Shown: one piece after another, positions 5,122 through 6,425 of the stretch
Numbering within the stretch: the first letter of the stretch is position 1
Layout of the letters: the number at the start of each line of letters is the position of its first letter
NCBI GenBank assembly: GCA_964550615.1
Contig: CAZKAB010000061.1
Location: 1 to 6,425 of the forward strand
Length of the DNA: 6,425 bases
Direction: 5' to 3'
From: M55B144 sp964550615
GTDB lineage: Bacteria > Bipolaricaulota > Bipolaricaulia > UBA7950 > UBA9294
Notes under the pieces: model-generated
Databases searched by the model: none
Seen by the model: only the letters and a program-made list of their open reading frames with translations
Told to the model about the DNA's origin: nothing
Position numbers and translations under genes: made by a program

Positions 5122-6425
5122 TCAAGACAACGGCTTGTTGGCACCGCTGCTTGTATTGAGGCCTTCGATATCGTTCAGAATCTCTTCCTCGATTCGCTGC
5201 GCAAAGTCAATCAACCTCGGGGTTTCAAAGACCGATCGCAGCGACATTCGAAGTTCGAATTGCGTATTGACTCGTGATATGAAGCGTGTCGCGGAAAGTG
5301 AATCCCCGCCTATGGCAAAAAAGTTGTCGAGTATGCCCATTTCATCGACTTCAAGAATTCTCTGCCAGATTCGAAGCACGGCGCCTTGAGTGACGGTCTC
5401 CGGCGGTACGCGATCGGGACGCAGCCGATCACTCAGTTTTTCGGCAAGGCCTATACGTTGCGCCTTTCCGGTCGCACCTTGCGGAATACTGTCGACGATC
5501 ACTATCTGAGTGGGAATCTTGAATTCGGCAAGGTGTCGAAACAGATAGTCGCGAAGCTCCGCTTCCGTAGATGTGCTGCCGCTGCGCAGTGTTACGGCGG
5601 CGCCGACGTCTTCTCCCAACGTAGGGTGCGGAATGGCAAACGCCAACGCATGCTCTACTGCCGGGTGCTCAAGGAGTGCTTCGTCTATCTCGCGAGGCAC
5701 GATCTTCTCTCCGCCGCGGTTGATCATCTCCTTGATGCGGCCGGTAAGGTGAAGATATCCTTCTTCATCGATGTAGCCCTCATCGCCGGTGCGAAGCCAA
5801 CCATCGACGAATGCGTCTGCATTGACGCGCGCTGATGCATCGTAGCCGCGGGTCACGTTTTCGCCGCGAATTACTATCTCTCCGTGTCTATCGTCATGCA
5901 CGGATATGCCATCCGAATGGAGAATTCCGACCTCCACTCCGGTTGGAAATCCGACGGTTCCTGGCTTTCTTTTGCTTGGCGGGAGCGGGTTGCTTGCAAT
6001 CTGGTGTGCTGCTTCTGTCATTCCGTATGCCTCAATGACTGGTGCCCCGAATGCCTCTTCCAGCTTGCACATGAGGGACGCGGGAAGAGGAGACGATGCC
6101 GACCGAATGAAACGTAGCGAATGGTCACTAATTGCTTCAGGACTCTTCTGTACGAGTGTCAGCACTGCCTGGTGAATTGTTGGAACGGCGCTGTACCAAG
6201 TGGGACGATATTCACGCAGCAGGCTGAGGAACTGATCTGGATTGAACCCGTGTGTCAATACGGTGCTTCCACATGAGGCAAGCGGAGCCAGCAGATTTGC
6301 CGCGATTCCGTGGATGTGGAACAGAGGCATCATGTTCAGACAGCGGTCTGATGGCTGGAGATTGAGGCTTGCGCTTATGTTGCGAGCTGAGGCGTAGAGA
6401 TTGGCGTGCGTAAGAGGAACTCGCT
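5122..6425 (-). CDS. NRPS loading protein: Pcs60-like acyl-CoA synthetase/adenylation domain fused to a PCP (N-terminus outside window)
   Basis: This is the C-terminal 433 residues of an ANL-superfamily ligase fused to a carrier protein; the frame is open to the right edge. The first visible residues, RVPLTHANL, normally directly follow the TSG-type AMP-binding P-loop, so the missing part is the N-terminal subdomain and P-loop. Visible motifs, numbered from the first full codon: MPLFHIHG (32-39), YGMTE (133-137), a KRKPGTVG stretch (about 151-158), RTGDEG (211-216), the hinge GRIKEMINRGGEK (228-240) and the catalytic lysine in GATGK (K320). A PCP follows with IGGDSL; Ser375 is the phosphopantetheine site. 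The style (FHIHG, RKPGTVG, NRGGEK) resembles the Pcs60/oxalate-CoA ligase group more than a canonical amino-acid A domain. Inferred role: activate a carboxylic starter and load it on its own PCP. The substrate is unknown. It ends 17 bases before the supported start of the next NRPS gene. An internal ATG at 6333 is not the real start, because it falls inside the conserved fold. Confidence 0.93.
   Translation of the reverse strand, partial: RVPLTHANLYASARNISASLNLQPSDRCLNMMPLFHIHGIAANLLAPLASCGSTVLTHGFNPDQFLSLLREYRPTWYSAVPTIHQAVLTLVQKSPEAISDHSLRFIRSASSPLPASLMCKLEEAFGAPVIEAYGMTEAAHQIASNPLPPSKRKPGTVGFPTGVEVGILHSDGISVHDDRHGEIVIRGENVTRGYDASARVNADAFVDGWLRTGDEGYIDEEGYLHLTGRIKEMINRGGEKIVPREIDEALLEHPAVEHALAFAIPHPTLGEDVGAAVTLRSGSTSTEAELRDYLFRHLAEFKIPTQIVIVDSIPQGATGKAQRIGLAEKLSDRLRPDRVPPETVTQGAVLRIWQRILEVDEMGILDNFFAIGGDSLSATRFISRVNTQFELRMSLRSVFETPRLIDFAQRIEEEILNDIEGLNTSSGANKPLS
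5188..5397 (-). other. PCP domain of the loading protein
   Basis: This carrier domain of about 70 residues contains IWQRILEVDEMGILDNFFAI followed by GGDSLSATRF. The attachment serine for 4'-phosphopantetheine is coded at 5301-5299. The signature is the GGDS form, not the GGHS form used by the PCP of the next protein. It sits directly after the GATGK lysine of the ligase with a linker of about 20 residues, so the ligase presumably loads this carrier in cis. About 20 residues of polar tail (ending NKPLS) follow it and could serve as the contact to the next protein. Confidence 0.9.

Noticed and set aside
5122..6333. A separate short ligase gene starting at ATG 6333
   Set aside because: The frame continues upstream without a stop to the window edge, and the residues before the ATG (RVPLTHANL and following) are conserved ANL-fold sequence. 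The gene is cut by the window rather than starting there.
5430..6423. Fatty acyl-AMP ligase (FAAL) assignment for the loading enzyme
   Set aside because: The visible motifs (FHIHG, RKPGTVG, NRGGEK) resemble the Pcs60-type acyl-CoA synthetases more. The FAAL-specific insertion is not evident, although part of the domain is missing, so FAAL is not fully excluded.
1..6425. Search for promoters, terminators, tRNA, CRISPR, insertion sequences
   Set aside because: The three minus-strand genes fill the window, with one 4-base overlap and one 17-base gap. No inverted-repeat element, transposase, repeat array or RNA gene is visible.

Overview
The window is a dense stretch of a non-ribosomal peptide synthetase (NRPS) gene cluster. 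All three genes lie on the minus strand and read from the right edge to the left edge. Almost every base is coding. Base composition is moderately GC-rich by eye, and nothing here fixes the taxon. The TubC-type docking domain and the one-module-per-protein layout would fit a myxobacterium, cyanobacterium, chloroflexus, acidobacterium or an uncultured symbiont, but this is only a guess.

Layout in order of transcription. (1) Positions 6425 to 5122: the 3' part of a gene for an acyl-CoA-synthetase-like adenylating domain (closest in motif style to the Pcs60/oxalate-CoA ligase branch) fused to a carrier protein (PCP). Its N-terminus, including the TSG-type P-loop, is beyond the right edge. It looks like a loading module. 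(2) Positions 5104 to 1769: a complete single-module NRPS, C-A-PCP, with no epimerase, methyltransferase or thioesterase domain. (3) Positions 1772 to 1: the 5' part of a third NRPS protein, opening with a TubC-type docking domain, then a full condensation domain, then the first about 65 residues of an adenylation domain cut off by the left edge.

How they would work together (inference from architecture). The first protein adenylates a carboxylic acid and loads it on its own PCP. The second condenses that acyl unit with the amino acid chosen by its A domain and holds the product on its PCP. The third protein docks through its N-terminal TubC-like domain to the acidic C-terminal tail of the second and adds the next amino acid. 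The genes are tightly packed: a 4-base ATGA overlap between the second and third, and only 17 bases between the first and second when the Shine-Dalgarno-supported ATG is used. One polycistronic mRNA is therefore likely. No promoter, terminator, RNA gene, mobile element or CRISPR array is visible. No intergenic gap exceeds a few tens of bases.

Points worth a second look are the unusual loading module, the A-domain pocket code read as D-L-R-G-F-G-E-M-T-K (no match that I recall), the HHxxxDA variant in the first condensation domain, and two different protein-junction types in one assembly line.
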